Below, in pieces: positions 7,468-16,438 of a DNA stretch of 61,095 nucleotides. The translations under genes and the position numbers were made by a program. Position 1 is the first letter of the stretch, and each line of letters starts with the position of its first letter. The stretch comes from Deltaproteobacteria bacterium YD0425bin51 (GTDB lineage Bacteria; Desulfobacterota; Desulfobacteria; Desulfobacterales; YD0425bin51), in the NCBI GenBank assembly GCA_002753225.1, contig PDZS01000026.1:1-61095 (forward strand), written 5' to 3'. The notes beneath the pieces were generated by a model. That model saw only the letters and a program-made list of their open reading frames with translations. It searched no databases and was not told the origin of the DNA.

Positions 7468-9079
7468 TTTTAAAATATTTCAAAAAGAATGGGAGAAAAT
7501 TCCTAAAAATAATGTTCCAAAAGTAGCTCTTTTATATCCTGTTCTTAATATTGGTGCATCGGCTGATATGGTAGCTCCCCATAGTCTTTACTATATCCAA
7601 TCAACTCTTAAAGAATTGGACGTTCTTTGTGATATTTATTTTTGGGATATTAATGGTACTCCTGAAGAAGCAGATGTTTATTATGTTCATCCTATGTTTG
7701 CAACAATAGAGAAATGTTGTAAATCTCTTGGAGAAATAAAGGATAAGGCTATAATATGCCTAGGAAATTCAGATCAGCATCAGCATGAAATGTGCTTAGG
7801 AGGGCTTCAAGGTAAAAAAATAGCACATTATCTTCTTTCTCGGTATCCTTATATAAATTTAATTTTTTCAGGGAAAAATCATGAATATTCAATTTCATGT
7901 ATGATTCAAAATATTATGTTAAAACGTCCTCTTACATTTCAACTTAACGAAGAACATATTTTTAGCTTAGATTCATTGCCATTTATGTATTTACCTCAAA
8001 ATTATCCTCAAGTTGTAAGAATAAGAAGCAGTGTTGGATGTCGTGCTGTTTGTACTTATTGTATAGAGAGTTCTTCAAATAATACTAATTCCATTAACTG
8101 GATTGGGATGGAGGGGAAACGATTTGTTGATGAAATAGAACATATAGTTCATGTTTTTAATCGCAGAATTTTTAATATTACAGATAGTTCTTTTGAGGAT
8201 GCTGAATCAAAAGGGAATATGCGGCTAATGACAATAGTTAACGATTTGATAGATAGAAATATCGGTATTTCTTTAAAAATTCATTTAAGATCAGAAACTG
8301 TTAAATCCCTTACTGATGATGAAATATTAAAATTAAAAAAAGCAGGAATTGATATTATAGTAATAGGTGTTGAATCTGGTGTTGATACTGACCTAAAAGA
8401 ATTTAAAAAAATTTCTTCCGCAGATACTGCAAAAGATACAATTAATAGGCTGGATAAAACAGGCTTATTTTTTACTATTCTAGGTTATTTAATGTTTACA
8501 CCTTTTACTACACTTGAATTGCTTCGCCAAAAAATTAATTATTTAAATGATCTGAATAGATGCTGGGATTACATGAATATGACTAACTGGCTTTTAGTTT
8601 ATTATGGCAGCAGGATGCACGATAATCTTTTGAAAAAAAAATTAGTGAAATGTGATGAAGATCCGATAGCTTATGTTTCTTATAATTTTTCAGATGAAAA
8701 CGTAAGAAAGATTGCGCAAACAATGAATATGATAAAAAAGCGTGTTCCTGAAGTAATGAATATGCATAAACTCTTTTATGATGGATACAATGTGTTTTCA
8801 AGATTAAAAGATCCATTAAAACAAGAATTCAAAGTTTTTTTTGAAAAATTTTTTATAATTCAAAGACAGATAGGAAAGCTATACTACGATATTATGCTTA
8901 AACTTATTGATATTTCACCTCAATATATTGGTGAGATTAGTATAGCAGAAGATATGTTTTTACCAGTAAAAGAAATATATTTTACATTAAAGCAGGATTT
9001 TCAGGAATTAATATCCAAAGATATTCTTTTTGTAGATACATGGTTTTCAAACGTTAATGTTTTTGGACTTGAAAAATGA
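7451..9079 (+). CDS. Radical SAM protein with atypical N-terminal domain
   Basis: The protein has 542 residues. The radical SAM cluster is C197-x3-C201-x2-C204 (CRAVCTYC), followed by VDEIEHIVHVF, ITDSSFEDAE and IVIGVESGVDTDL, as in B12-type radical SAM enzymes. The first 180 residues sit where a cobalamin-binding domain normally lies, but the usual IGEGE and GG patterns are weak (ICLGNSDQHQHEMCLGG, LIFSGKN). About 150 residues after the barrel are helical and unassigned. The start codon lies inside the HVNFI codons of the previous gene, giving a 17-bp overlap. Translational coupling suggests the two radical SAM proteins work on the same pathway. Confidence 0.8.
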   Translation: MSILFDFKIFQKEWEKIPKNNVPKVALLYPVLNIGASADMVAPHSLYYIQSTLKELDVLCDIYFWDINGTPEEADVYYVHPMFATIEKCCKSLGEIKDKAIICLGNSDQHQHEMCLGGLQGKKIAHYLLSRYPYINLIFSGKNHEYSISCMIQNIMLKRPLTFQLNEEHIFSLDSLPFMYLPQNYPQVVRIRSSVGCRAVCTYCIESSSNNTNSINWIGMEGKRFVDEIEHIVHVFNRRIFNITDSSFEDAESKGNMRLMTIVNDLIDRNIGISLKIHLRSETVKSLTDDEILKLKKAGIDIIVIGVESGVDTDLKEFKKISSADTAKDTINRLDKTGLFFTILGYLMFTPFTTLELLRQKINYLNDLNRCWDYMNMTNWLLVYYGSRMHDNLLKKKLVKCDEDPIAYVSYNFSDENVRKIAQTMNMIKKRVPEVMNMHKLFYDGYNVFSRLKDPLKQEFKVFFEKFFIIQRQIGKLYYDIMLKLIDISPQYIGEISIAEDMFLPVKEIYFTLKQDFQELISKDILFVDTWFSNVNVFGLEK

Positions 9080-9906
9080 GAATATTATTTTTAGGAGGGA
9101 CTCGTTATTTTGGTAAGTTGATTTTGCGCAAATTAGTTGAAGAACAACATGAAGTTTTTGTAGTTTCGCGCAAAAAATCTGAAGAAAAGAATATTCAAAG
9201 TATTATTGGTGAAAGAGAAGATGCCTCAACTCTGTTATCAATAAAAAAGAATTTACCATATGATATTATCATTGATAATATTGCTTATAAACCACAGCAA
9301 ATTGAAAAACTTTTTGAAACAGTAAAAGGATTTTTATTATATATTTTAACTAGTACAAGTGCTGTTTACATTGATGAATATTTTCCATTAAATATTAAAT
9401 CATATGGACTCTTAAAAATTGCTTGTGAAAATTTTGTAAAAGAGAGCGGCTTTCCATATCTGATATTAAGACTTCCTTTTGTTACTGGACCAAACGATTT
9501 TTCAGGAAGGCTACTTTATTATATAAATCGTATTAAAAATGGGATAGTTATAGTTCCAGAAAATGCCAAAACATTACAGCAGGTTTATTCTGAAGATATT
9601 CCTAATATATGGAGCGAAGCTTGCTCTCGGTTTGAAATAATGTGCAACAAAGAGTTTAATGTAACACCTTTGCCAATTGAAATAGAAACATACTTGTCAA
9701 TTATAGCTAGTGTTATGAAAAAACAGTATAAGATATTTAAAACAAATGAAATTTCATGGAAAATTATGAAATCGAGTTTCCCATATATTTATAATCATGT
9801 TATGGAAAAAGATTCTTTCGAACAATTTTTTTCCTATAAACTTACCCCTATGAACGAATTTTTATATAAAACAGTTGAATGGTATAAAGAGAGAATAGAT
9901 GAATAA
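9076..9906 (+). CDS. NAD(P)-dependent epimerase/dehydratase-like (extended SDR)
   Basis: The 276-residue protein opens with RILFLGGTRYFGK, the G-x3-FG nucleotide-binding turn of extended SDRs. ILTSTSAVY and then SYGLLKIACE supply the Ser/Thr, Tyr and Lys (Y-x3-K) catalytic set, and LILRLPFVTGPND is the usual substrate-loop region. Family members epimerise, dehydrate or reduce nucleotide sugars. It is shorter than GalE-type enzymes (~320) and has a divergent C-terminal third. It overlaps the radical SAM gene upstream by an ATGA and the methyltransferase downstream by 8 bp, so it is most likely a step in nucleotide-sugar synthesis in this cluster. Confidence 0.8.
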   Translation: MRILFLGGTRYFGKLILRKLVEEQHEVFVVSRKKSEEKNIQSIIGEREDASTLLSIKKNLPYDIIIDNIAYKPQQIEKLFETVKGFLLYILTSTSAVYIDEYFPLNIKSYGLLKIACENFVKESGFPYLILRLPFVTGPNDFSGRLLYYINRIKNGIVIVPENAKTLQQVYSEDIPNIWSEACSRFEIMCNKEFNVTPLPIEIETYLSIIASVMKKQYKIFKTNEISWKIMKSSFPYIYNHVMEKDSFEQFFSYKLTPMNEFLYKTVEWYKERIDE

Positions 9907-10756
9907 AGACTTCCTTAAGTGTTGTATTTGCCGTACAAGGGAGCATGTATCGCTCTTTCGACGGATTGAAAAGTATGAATATGTTTGCTGCAAGCGTTGT
10001 GGACTAGTCTTTTTAAACATAGATCATATTCCTAGTGAAACTTTTTATCAAGATAGCTTTGCATCACTAGCGAATAAAGAAGATAAGATAAAGCATGCTA
10101 TTGAATATTGGAGTGTGCCTAAAATGTATGAAAAACACCAGTCTGTTTTTGATGTTTTTTTTCATGAAAGATTGGCAAAAATTCGAAAAGCAGGCTATGA
10201 CAATGGTTTGTTATTAGATATAGGCTGCGGGTATGGTTTTTTTGTCCAATTTTGTAAAACACAAGGGATTAAAGCTTTTGGAATTGATATAGAGCGCGAA
10301 CAGATTGAATGGGCTCGAAATAAATGGGGACTTGATGTTTGCCAGGCATCTGTTGAGAACTTTCAGCCTGGTTATTCTTTTAGCGCTGTAGTTATGGCAG
10401 ATGTTTTAGAGCATGTGTGGGATCCAGTAGCAGCCTTAATTAATATTAGGAGTATTTTAGAACCTAAAGGTTTTTTAGTAGTGCAGGTACCAAATTTACT
10501 CGGCATTAAAGTTCCTCCAGGACATAGCTGGGGAGTACCTCACCATTTATGGCAATTTAATCAGAAAACATTAACACGAATTATTGTTGAAAATGGATTT
10601 GAGGTAATATCTTCTTCAACAGGTGTATTAGGTATTATTGGTATGTATGAAAAAGGTTTCCTCTCATTTAAAGAACAACTTTATATATGGCTTGCTAAAA
10701 AATTCCACATTGGCAACCGTTTGATGCTTATTTGCAAAAAAAATGACTATAAATAA
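9899..10756 (+). CDS. Class I SAM methyltransferase with N-terminal zinc-ribbon
   Basis: The 285-residue protein begins with two C-x2-C pairs (KCCICRTRE and YVCCKRCGLVF), the small zinc-binding module seen in sugar C-methyltransferases and related enzymes. The SAM-binding motif I is LLDIGCGYGFFVQF, with GIDIEREQIEWAR as motif II and VVMADVLEHVWDP as motif IV. This layout resembles methyltransferase type 11/TylF-like proteins of glycan clusters. It may add an O-, N- or C-methyl group to a sugar or lipid carrier. It overlaps both neighbours (8 bp and 14 bp). Confidence 0.82.
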   Translation: MNKDFLKCCICRTREHVSLFRRIEKYEYVCCKRCGLVFLNIDHIPSETFYQDSFASLANKEDKIKHAIEYWSVPKMYEKHQSVFDVFFHERLAKIRKAGYDNGLLLDIGCGYGFFVQFCKTQGIKAFGIDIEREQIEWARNKWGLDVCQASVENFQPGYSFSAVVMADVLEHVWDPVAALINIRSILEPKGFLVVQVPNLLGIKVPPGHSWGVPHHLWQFNQKTLTRIIVENGFEVISSSTGVLGIIGMYEKGFLSFKEQLYIWLAKKFHIGNRLMLICKKNDYK

Positions 10757-11810
10757 TCTTCAATTAGATGATCATAAATTGCTTTACCATTTAAATGTCC
10801 TCCATGATTGGCATCAAGGTAAGGAGATTTATCCGTTAACTATTTCAATTGGTCCTACAAGAGCCTGTAATTATAGATGTGTTTTTTGCGCTTATGATTA
10901 CTTGGAGCATAAGCCTATTTATCTTGATTTAGATAGAATTGTTAAATTATCAAAAGATACAGCTAAAAGAGGTACAAAGAGCTTTTTTTTCTCAGGCGAT
11001 GGAGAACCCTTAATGAATAAAGAATTGCCTGACTGTATAGTTCAAGTTTATAAAAACAATATTGATACAGCATTAAATACAAACGGAGTATTACTAAACA
11101 AAGAAGTATCTGAAAAGATATTGCCTGTAATGAGTTGGATTAGGGTAAGCGTTAATGCAGGCGAATCTGAATTGTATGGAAAACTTCATGGTACAAATTC
11201 ATCCATGTATCACAAAGTATTAAATAATCTTAATGATGCTGTAGATATTAAAAAAAATAAAGAACTTAAATGTACAATTGGAGTTCAGTCACTTCTTCTA
11301 GAAGAGAATATAGGAAGCCTTATAAACTTGGCAAAAGAGCTAAAAAGACTTGGGGTTGATTATTTCGCATTAAAGCCGTTTTTACAGCATCCGTCTATTA
11401 ATTATACAGAAAAATTAGATTATAATTCAGAATCTGTTAATTTTATGTTGAGAGAAATAGAAAATATTTCTTCAGAAAAGTTCAGAGTGGTTATACGGAG
11501 GGAATCCCTTAAAAAAATTGCTTTAAGGAATTATGAAAGATGTTTAAGCTTTCCATTTATAGCAGATATTGACTCTAAAGGAGATTTTTATCCTTGTGGA
11601 CCGCATATAGGGAATCCAATGTTTTGCTATGGAAATATTTATGATAACGATTTTGACGAAATTTGGCAAAGCGAAAAACGGAAAAGACTTGAATATTATA
11701 TGCAGACATCTTTTGATTGCTCAAAGTGCATGCCTAATTGCAGAAATGATGCAGTAAACAGATTTTTATGGCATATTAAGCAAGAGCCAGCCCATGTTAA
11801 TTTTATTTAA
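10743..11810 (+). CDS. Radical SAM/SPASM enzyme, paralogue 2 of 3 (HVNFI type)
   Basis: The protein has 355 residues with the cluster C42-x3-C46-x2-C49 (CNYRCVFC), FSGDGEPLMNKELP, an ALNTNGVLL strand, and SPASM-region cysteines in CLSFPFIADID, FYPCGPHIG, FCYGNIYD and CSKCMPNCRND. It ends EPAHVNFI. Compared with paralogue 1 it keeps the whole domain order, and the same W-I/V-R-I/V-S-V-xA substrate strand appears. This suggests a family that diversified in place rather than unrelated enzymes. The start lies 14 bp inside the methyltransferase gene. The substrate is unknown. Confidence 0.85.
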   Translation: MTINNLQLDDHKLLYHLNVLHDWHQGKEIYPLTISIGPTRACNYRCVFCAYDYLEHKPIYLDLDRIVKLSKDTAKRGTKSFFFSGDGEPLMNKELPDCIVQVYKNNIDTALNTNGVLLNKEVSEKILPVMSWIRVSVNAGESELYGKLHGTNSSMYHKVLNNLNDAVDIKKNKELKCTIGVQSLLLEENIGSLINLAKELKRLGVDYFALKPFLQHPSINYTEKLDYNSESVNFMLREIENISSEKFRVVIRRESLKKIALRNYERCLSFPFIADIDSKGDFYPCGPHIGNPMFCYGNIYDNDFDEIWQSEKRKRLEYYMQTSFDCSKCMPNCRNDAVNRFLWHIKQEPAHVNFI

Positions 11811-11852
11811 TGGAGATTTATAAAATAGTAAGTTTTGTGTAATGGAGCATAT

Positions 11853-12236
11853 ATGAAAGATGTTTATCTGAAAAAATCAGAAGAAAGCATTAATGCTGCA
11901 CAATTTTGTTTTGAACTGGAGTATTACAATTCATGTATTAACAGAGCTTATTACGCCATGTTTCAGGCTGCTGTTGCAATTCTATTCAAATCAGGTTGTA
12001 GACCTAAATCTGAGAAAATCGGTCATGATTGGGTTCAAGCCGAATTTTCAAAAGCGTTTGTTCTAGGGAATAAACGCTTTTCACACTTAAAAGGTCTTCT
12101 TAATTTAGTTCAAGAAATAAGAGATATTGCGGATTATTCGGATGAATATATTGAGAAAAAGAAAGCAAAACGAACTTTAGATAAAGCTATTATTTTTGTG
12201 GGAGAGATTTTAAAGGAGGTTAAGAATGCCGCTTAA
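11853..12236 (+). CDS. HEPN-domain protein (UPF0332 type)
   Basis: The protein has 127 residues from the ATG at 11853, preceded by GGAG at 11844-11847; a TTG at 11835 is an unlikely alternative. The four-helix HEPN pattern is clear: KKSEESINAAQFCFELEYYNSC, then INRAYYAMFQAAVAILF, and a C-terminal KKKAKRTLDKAIIFVGEIL. HEPN RNase toxins use an R-x4-6-H motif. Here R31 is present, but the histidine position six residues later is Q38, so RNase activity is doubtful. The downstream gene overlaps by 11 bp with a strong ribosome-binding site, as in HEPN-MNT pairs. It could be a retired toxin or a structural partner. Confidence 0.75.
   Translation: MKDVYLKKSEESINAAQFCFELEYYNSCINRAYYAMFQAAVAILFKSGCRPKSEKIGHDWVQAEFSKAFVLGNKRFSHLKGLLNLVQEIRDIADYSDEYIEKKKAKRTLDKAIIFVGEILKEVKNAA
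12212..12219 (+). promoter_or_regulatory. Strong ribosome-binding site for the small HEPN partner
   Basis: AAAGGAGG lies six bases before the ATG at 12226, inside the end of the HEPN gene. It is the best Shine-Dalgarno match in this part of the window and fixes the start of the partner gene. Strong translation of the second gene of a toxin-like pair fits an antitoxin in excess. Confidence 0.7.
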
Positions 12237-12486
12237 TCATGTTCAGGAAAGATTGATAAACGAACTTATAGAGTATGCAAAGCAAAAATATCCTGAAATT
12301 GAGTTCGGTAAAATTACTGATAGTCCAAGCAGTTCTAATCATTTATGGGTTATTATAAAAGGAATTGATTGGGAAGATGATGATAAAGTGATGGATTTCA
12401 TCGAATATGTAGCTGGAAAGCAGGAGGATATTTTGGTAGAATATGGATATCCTATAAGCCTAATGCCTATAAGAGTTTCCCCTTAA
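12226..12486 (+). CDS. Small protein partnered with HEPN; possible degenerate nucleotidyltransferase-fold antitoxin
   Basis: The 86-residue protein has no family I can name with certainty. Predicted order is helix (HVQERLINELIEYAKQKYPEIEF), strand (LWVIIKGID), helix (DKVMDFIEYVAGKQEDILVEYG), strand (PISLMPIRV). The last three elements resemble the second half of MNT nucleotidyltransferase antitoxins, but the GSxxxG and DxD residues are absent. The position directly after a HEPN gene with an 11-bp overlap supports an antitoxin-like role by context only. Confidence 0.5.
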   Translation: MPLNHVQERLINELIEYAKQKYPEIEFGKITDSPSSSNHLWVIIKGIDWEDDDKVMDFIEYVAGKQEDILVEYGYPISLMPIRVSP

Positions 12487-12509
12487 CTATTCAATAAGGT
12501 TATTAAAAA

Positions 12510-13568
12510 ATGAGTAAAATGTTTATTGACGGCACAAAACTTATGTATCATCCAGACGTACTTGCTAAATGGCTGGCAGGAGATAATTTTTTCCCATTGC
12601 ATGTAGAAATTTCTCCTTCAAGCGCATGTAATCACCGTTGTATTTTATGCTGTGTTGATTATCTAAAACATAAGCCTCAACATTTGGATAGAGAAGTTTT
12701 TTTAAATTTAATTAGATCTTTTTCAAAGACAGGTGTGAAAAGCTTTCTTCTAGCAGGGGAGGGGGAGCCTTTAATGAATAAAAATCTGGCAGACGTAATC
12801 AGTCTTGCTAGTGAGTTAAAAGTAGATTCAGCAATTAATACAAACGGAGTTTTGTTTACACCTGATTTTGCAGAAGCTGTTATGGATAAAATATTATGGA
12901 TTCGTTTTAGCCTTCAATCAGCAGAGTCAAAACTTTACGCTTATTTGCATGGAACTAAGGAAACCGATTTAGAGATAGTAAAATCAAATATTTATGCAGC
13001 AGTTCAAATTAAGAAAAGAAAAAAATTGCCAGTTAAAATCGGAATACAGCAGATACTGCTTGAAGAAAATAGAGAGCAGATACTACCTCTTGCAATCCTT
13101 TCAAAAGAATTAGGCGTTGATTATTATACAGTTAAGAGGCATAGTACACACCCCCTGAATAAATATAGTGTCCCTGAAGATGTTCACGTAAGAGTAGAGG
13201 ATCAGTTTAATCAAGCAAAAGCTTTAGAGGATAATAATTTTCTTGCTTTGGTTAGGTTTAATGATTTTTCAGATCCTTGTATCCGAACTTACAAACAATG
13301 TTTAGGTTTACCTTTTATAGCTCAGGTCTTGGCAGATGGGGGACTATATACATGCTGTCAGCATTTCCGTATGGAAAGATTCTGTTACGGGAATCTTTAT
13401 GAAGCTTCTTTTGAAGAAATCTGGATGAGTGAAAGAAGAAAAAGCGTAATAAAGGATGTTGAGCTAAATATAGATGTTTCTAAATGTATGACTTATTGCA
13501 GGCACCATAATGTAAATAAATATATTTGGCAGCTTAAAAATTCACCAGAACATATTAACTTTATTTGA
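12510..13568 (+). CDS. Radical SAM/SPASM enzyme, paralogue 3 of 3 (HINFI type)
   Basis: The protein has 352 residues with the cluster C40-x3-C44-x2-C47 (CNHRCILC, with an extra C48), LAGEGEPLMNKNLAD, SAINTNGVLF and WIRFSLQSAESKLYAYLHG. The SPASM region follows as CLGLPFIAQVL, YTCCQHF, FCYGNLYE and CMTYCRHHN. It ends SPEHINFI. It is the third copy of the family in a 7-kb stretch and closest in layout to the first copy. Its stop shares bases with the TTG start of the DUF1848 gene, which suggests coupled translation. Confidence 0.85.
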   Translation: MSKMFIDGTKLMYHPDVLAKWLAGDNFFPLHVEISPSSACNHRCILCCVDYLKHKPQHLDREVFLNLIRSFSKTGVKSFLLAGEGEPLMNKNLADVISLASELKVDSAINTNGVLFTPDFAEAVMDKILWIRFSLQSAESKLYAYLHGTKETDLEIVKSNIYAAVQIKKRKKLPVKIGIQQILLEENREQILPLAILSKELGVDYYTVKRHSTHPLNKYSVPEDVHVRVEDQFNQAKALEDNNFLALVRFNDFSDPCIRTYKQCLGLPFIAQVLADGGLYTCCQHFRMERFCYGNLYEASFEEIWMSERRKSVIKDVELNIDVSKCMTYCRHHNVNKYIWQLKNSPEHINFI

Positions 13569-14422
13569 AAATTGTAATTTCTGCATCTAGAAGAACTGAT
13601 ATCCCAGCCTTTTATATGGAATGGATGATGGGGGAGATTGAAAAAGGTTTTTTTACAATAAAGAATCCATACAATAGCCATATATCAATAATTCCATCAA
13701 CGCCTGATAAAGTCCATACAATTGTTTTTTGGTCAAAAAATTTTAAACCTTTTATTTATGGTGATTATGGTAAAAAATTATTAAATAAGGGATTTAACCT
13801 TTTTTTTAATTTTACTATAAATTCAGAATCTAAGATTCTTGAACCTGCTATTTTACCTTTAAGCGATAGATTGCACCAGCTTGAGATCCTTTGCAGTTAT
13901 TTTGATCCTATTACAATAAACTGGAGATTTGACCCCATATGTTTTTATAAGATAAAAGGGAATAAAATTGAAAATAATTTAGGAGATTTCATTCGTATTG
14001 GAGAATATGCAGGGAAACTTGGAATTAAAAGATGTATAACAAGTTTTATGGATAATTATAAAAAGATTCAAAGAAGGGTTAAATCAATTTCTGATTTTTC
14101 ATTTATTGAAGCATCTATTCAAGAAAAAATTGAAATTCTTCTTGAGATGGAAAAAGTTTTAAAAACTTGTAATATCAATTTATATACATGCTGTGAAAAA
14201 GAGATATTGGAACAATTACCAGAAAATTCTTCTATTTCTAAAAGCTCATGTATTCCAAATGAATTTTTTATTGAGCTATTTGGAGGAGATGTATCCATAA
14301 AAAAAGATACTTCTCAACGTATGGAGGCTGGATGCGGTTGTAAGGTTTCTCATGACATAGGATTATATAAAATCCATCGCTGTTATAATAATTGCCTTTA
14401 TTGTTATGCCAATCCGGCATAA
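13565..14422 (+). CDS. DUF1848 protein with C-terminal CxxxCxxC motif, TTG start
   Basis: The 285-residue protein begins KIVISASRRTDIPAFYMEWM, the invariant opening of DUF1848, so the TTG at 13565 is taken as the start. It overlaps the previous stop as TTGA. The family is linked to radical SAM enzymes because it ends with a cysteine set: here GCGCKVSHDIG and then C-x3-C-x2-C in HRCYNNCLYCYANPA, close to the last residue. A radical-SAM-like cluster at the C-terminus instead of the N-terminus would be a permuted arrangement. The function is unknown. It is the last gene of region A, 26 bp before nifU. Confidence 0.8.
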   Translation: MKIVISASRRTDIPAFYMEWMMGEIEKGFFTIKNPYNSHISIIPSTPDKVHTIVFWSKNFKPFIYGDYGKKLLNKGFNLFFNFTINSESKILEPAILPLSDRLHQLEILCSYFDPITINWRFDPICFYKIKGNKIENNLGDFIRIGEYAGKLGIKRCITSFMDNYKKIQRRVKSISDFSFIEASIQEKIEILLEMEKVLKTCNINLYTCCEKEILEQLPENSSISKSSCIPNEFFIELFGGDVSIKKDTSQRMEAGCGCKVSHDIGLYKIHRCYNNCLYCYANPA

Positions 14423-14448
14423 CATATAGATAAATATAGGAGGAAGTT

Positions 14449-15273
14449 ATGTGGGATTATACAGAAAAAGTAAAAGAGCATTTTCTTAATCCGCGAAATG
14501 TGGGTGTAGTTGAAAATGCTGATGGTATTGGTGAAGTTGGATCTCTTGCTTGCGGAGATGCATTAAAGCTGACATTTAAACTGGACACTAACAAACGGAT
14601 ACAGGAAGCAAAATTTCAAACATTTGGCTGTGCAAGCGCTATTGCTTCATCTTCAGCTTTAACAGAAATGATTAAGGGGCTAACTTTAGAGGAAGCAGAA
14701 AAAGTTACAAATGAAGATATTGCAAATTTTTTAGGCGGTCTTCCTAAAGAAAAAATGCACTGTTCAGTTATGGGGAGGGAAGCTTTAGAAAAAGCTATTT
14801 CTCATTACAGGGGAGAAGCAGATAAGAAAAAGTTAGGAGAGATCGTGTGCGAATGCTTTGGAGTAACTGATGCAGAAATTGAAAAAGTAATTAAAGAAAA
14901 CCATTTAAGTAAAATTGAAGATATTACTTCTTATACTAAAGCAGGAGGAGGCTGTGGTAAATGCCATGAAAAAATTCAGGAAATTATTAATACCATATTA
15001 AAAATTGAACCTGTAAAAAAAGAAGCAAAAGTCAAACTTACTAATCTTCAAAAGATAAGACTTATTGAACAGACATTGGAAAGAGAAATAAGACCTGTTT
15101 TGAAAAAAGATGGCGGAAACATTGAACTTGTCGATGTTGAAGGGGATAATGTATATGTGAAATTAATGGGAACATGTGCGAAATGCAAAGCGTCTCAATT
15201 TACTCTTAAAAATTATGTAGAAAACAAACTACAAGAATTAGTTTCTAATCAACTGACTGTTTTGGAGGTATAA
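14449..15273 (+). CDS. nifU: NifU, three-domain Fe-S cluster scaffold
   Basis: The 274-residue protein has the complete NifU order. An IscU-like N-terminal domain has C35, D37, C61 and C105; a central BFD-like [2Fe-2S] domain has C134, C136, C169 and C172; and a C-terminal Nfu domain has the G-T-C243-x2-C246 motif. NifU assembles Fe-S clusters from sulfur delivered by NifS and passes them to apo-enzymes. An AGGAGGA ribosome-binding site precedes the ATG. No nitrogenase genes are in the window. The neighbours that would need clusters are the radical SAM proteins immediately upstream, all requiring [4Fe-4S]. Confidence 0.95.
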   Translation: MWDYTEKVKEHFLNPRNVGVVENADGIGEVGSLACGDALKLTFKLDTNKRIQEAKFQTFGCASAIASSSALTEMIKGLTLEEAEKVTNEDIANFLGGLPKEKMHCSVMGREALEKAISHYRGEADKKKLGEIVCECFGVTDAEIEKVIKENHLSKIEDITSYTKAGGGCGKCHEKIQEIINTILKIEPVKKEAKVKLTNLQKIRLIEQTLEREIRPVLKKDGGNIELVDVEGDNVYVKLMGTCAKCKASQFTLKNYVENKLQELVSNQLTVLEV

Positions 15274-15277
15274 AGCA

Positions 15278-16438
15278 ATGCAAACTATTTATTTAGATAA
15301 TAATGCAACGACTCAAGTAGCAAGCGAAGTTATTTCCGAGATGCTCCCATATTTTCAGAATTATTATGGCAACCCATCAAGCATGCATACTTTTGGAGGT
15401 CAAATAAAAAAGAAAATAGAGGAAGCGCGCCAAAAAGTGGCAGAGCTTATAGGTGCTCACAATAAAGAGATTTTATTTACTAGTTGCGGAACAGAGAGTG
15501 ATAATACTGCAATTATGTCTGCTTTATTATCTTATCCTGAAAAAAAACATATAATTACTTCACGAGTGGAGCATCCAGCAGTTAAAAATGTTTGCGAGCA
15601 TATGTCCAAGAACGGATACAGGGTTACTTATATTCCAGTTGATAGCAAAGGAAGACTTGATCTTGATTTCCTTTATTCTCAACTTACAGATGATACTTCT
15701 ATTGTAAGCATTATGTGGGCAAATAATGAAACAGGCGTATTGTTTCCAATAGAGGAAATAGCCAAAAAAGTAAAAGAAAAAGGGATCCTTTTTCATACAG
15801 ATGCCGTACAGGCTGTAGGTAAAATTCCTATTAATTTGAAAGATAGCGGAGTGGATATGCTTTCTATTTCAGGACATAAAATTCATGCCCCCAAAGGTGT
15901 AGGAGCACTTTATATCAAGCGCGGAACTAAATTTGCTCCTTTTTTAATCGGCGGGCATCAAGAATCTGGAAGGAGAGGAGGAACAGAAAATGTTGCTTCT
16001 ATCATCGGGTTTGGGAAAGCTTGTGAATTATCAAAAAATCTTCTTTATGAAATGGATACAAAAGTAAAAAAACTTCGGGATAAACTCGAAGAGGGAATAT
16101 TAAAAAGGATTCCAAAAGTAATTATAAATGGTGATACTAAAAATCGTCTGCCAAATACTTTAAATGTAAGTTTTGAATATGTAGAAGGAGAATCAATTCT
16201 TTTGCATATGAATGAATATAATATCTGTGCATCCTCTGGTTCAGCATGCACGTCAGGTTCTTTAGAACCTTCTCATGTATTAAGAGCTATGGGTGTCCCT
16301 TTTACTGCGGCTCATGGCTCAATACGCTTCAGTTTGAGCAATTATAACAAAGAAGAAGAAATTGATTTTGTCATGCAAAAATTGCCTGAAATAATTAACA
16401 AATTGAGAAGTATGTCACCCTTTTGGAAAGAATTATAA
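15278..16438 (+). CDS. nifS: Cysteine desulfurase (NifS/IscS family)
   Basis: The 386-residue protein is a standard class V aminotransferase-fold cysteine desulfurase. It opens with IYLDNNATT, has the PLP-binding lysine K201 in [23 protein letters not shown], and the catalytic loop cysteine C324 in [10 protein letters not shown]. The longer loop and SGSACTSG place it with NifS/IscS (class I) rather than SufS. It transfers sulfur from cysteine to NifU, encoded 4 bp upstream. The stop shares its last base with the start of the serine acetyltransferase gene (TAATG), so the three genes form one unit that makes cysteine and turns it into Fe-S clusters. Confidence 0.95.
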   Translation: MQTIYLDNNATTQVASEVISEMLPYFQNYYGNPSSMHTFGGQIKKKIEEARQKVAELIGAHNKEILFTSCGTESDNTAIMSALLSYPEKKHIITSRVEHPAVKNVCEHMSKNGYRVTYIPVDSKGRLDLDFLYSQLTDDTSIVSIMWANNETGVLFPIEEIAKKVKEKGILFHTDAVQAVGKIPINLKDSGVDMLSISGHKIHAPKGVGALYIKRGTKFAPFLIGGHQESGRRGGTENVASIIGFGKACELSKNLLYEMDTKVKKLRDKLEEGILKRIPKVIINGDTKNRLPNTLNVSFEYVEGESILLHMNEYNICASSGSACTSGSLEPSHVLRAMGVPFTAAHGSIRFSLSNYNKEEEIDFVMQKLPEIINKLRSMSPFWKEL

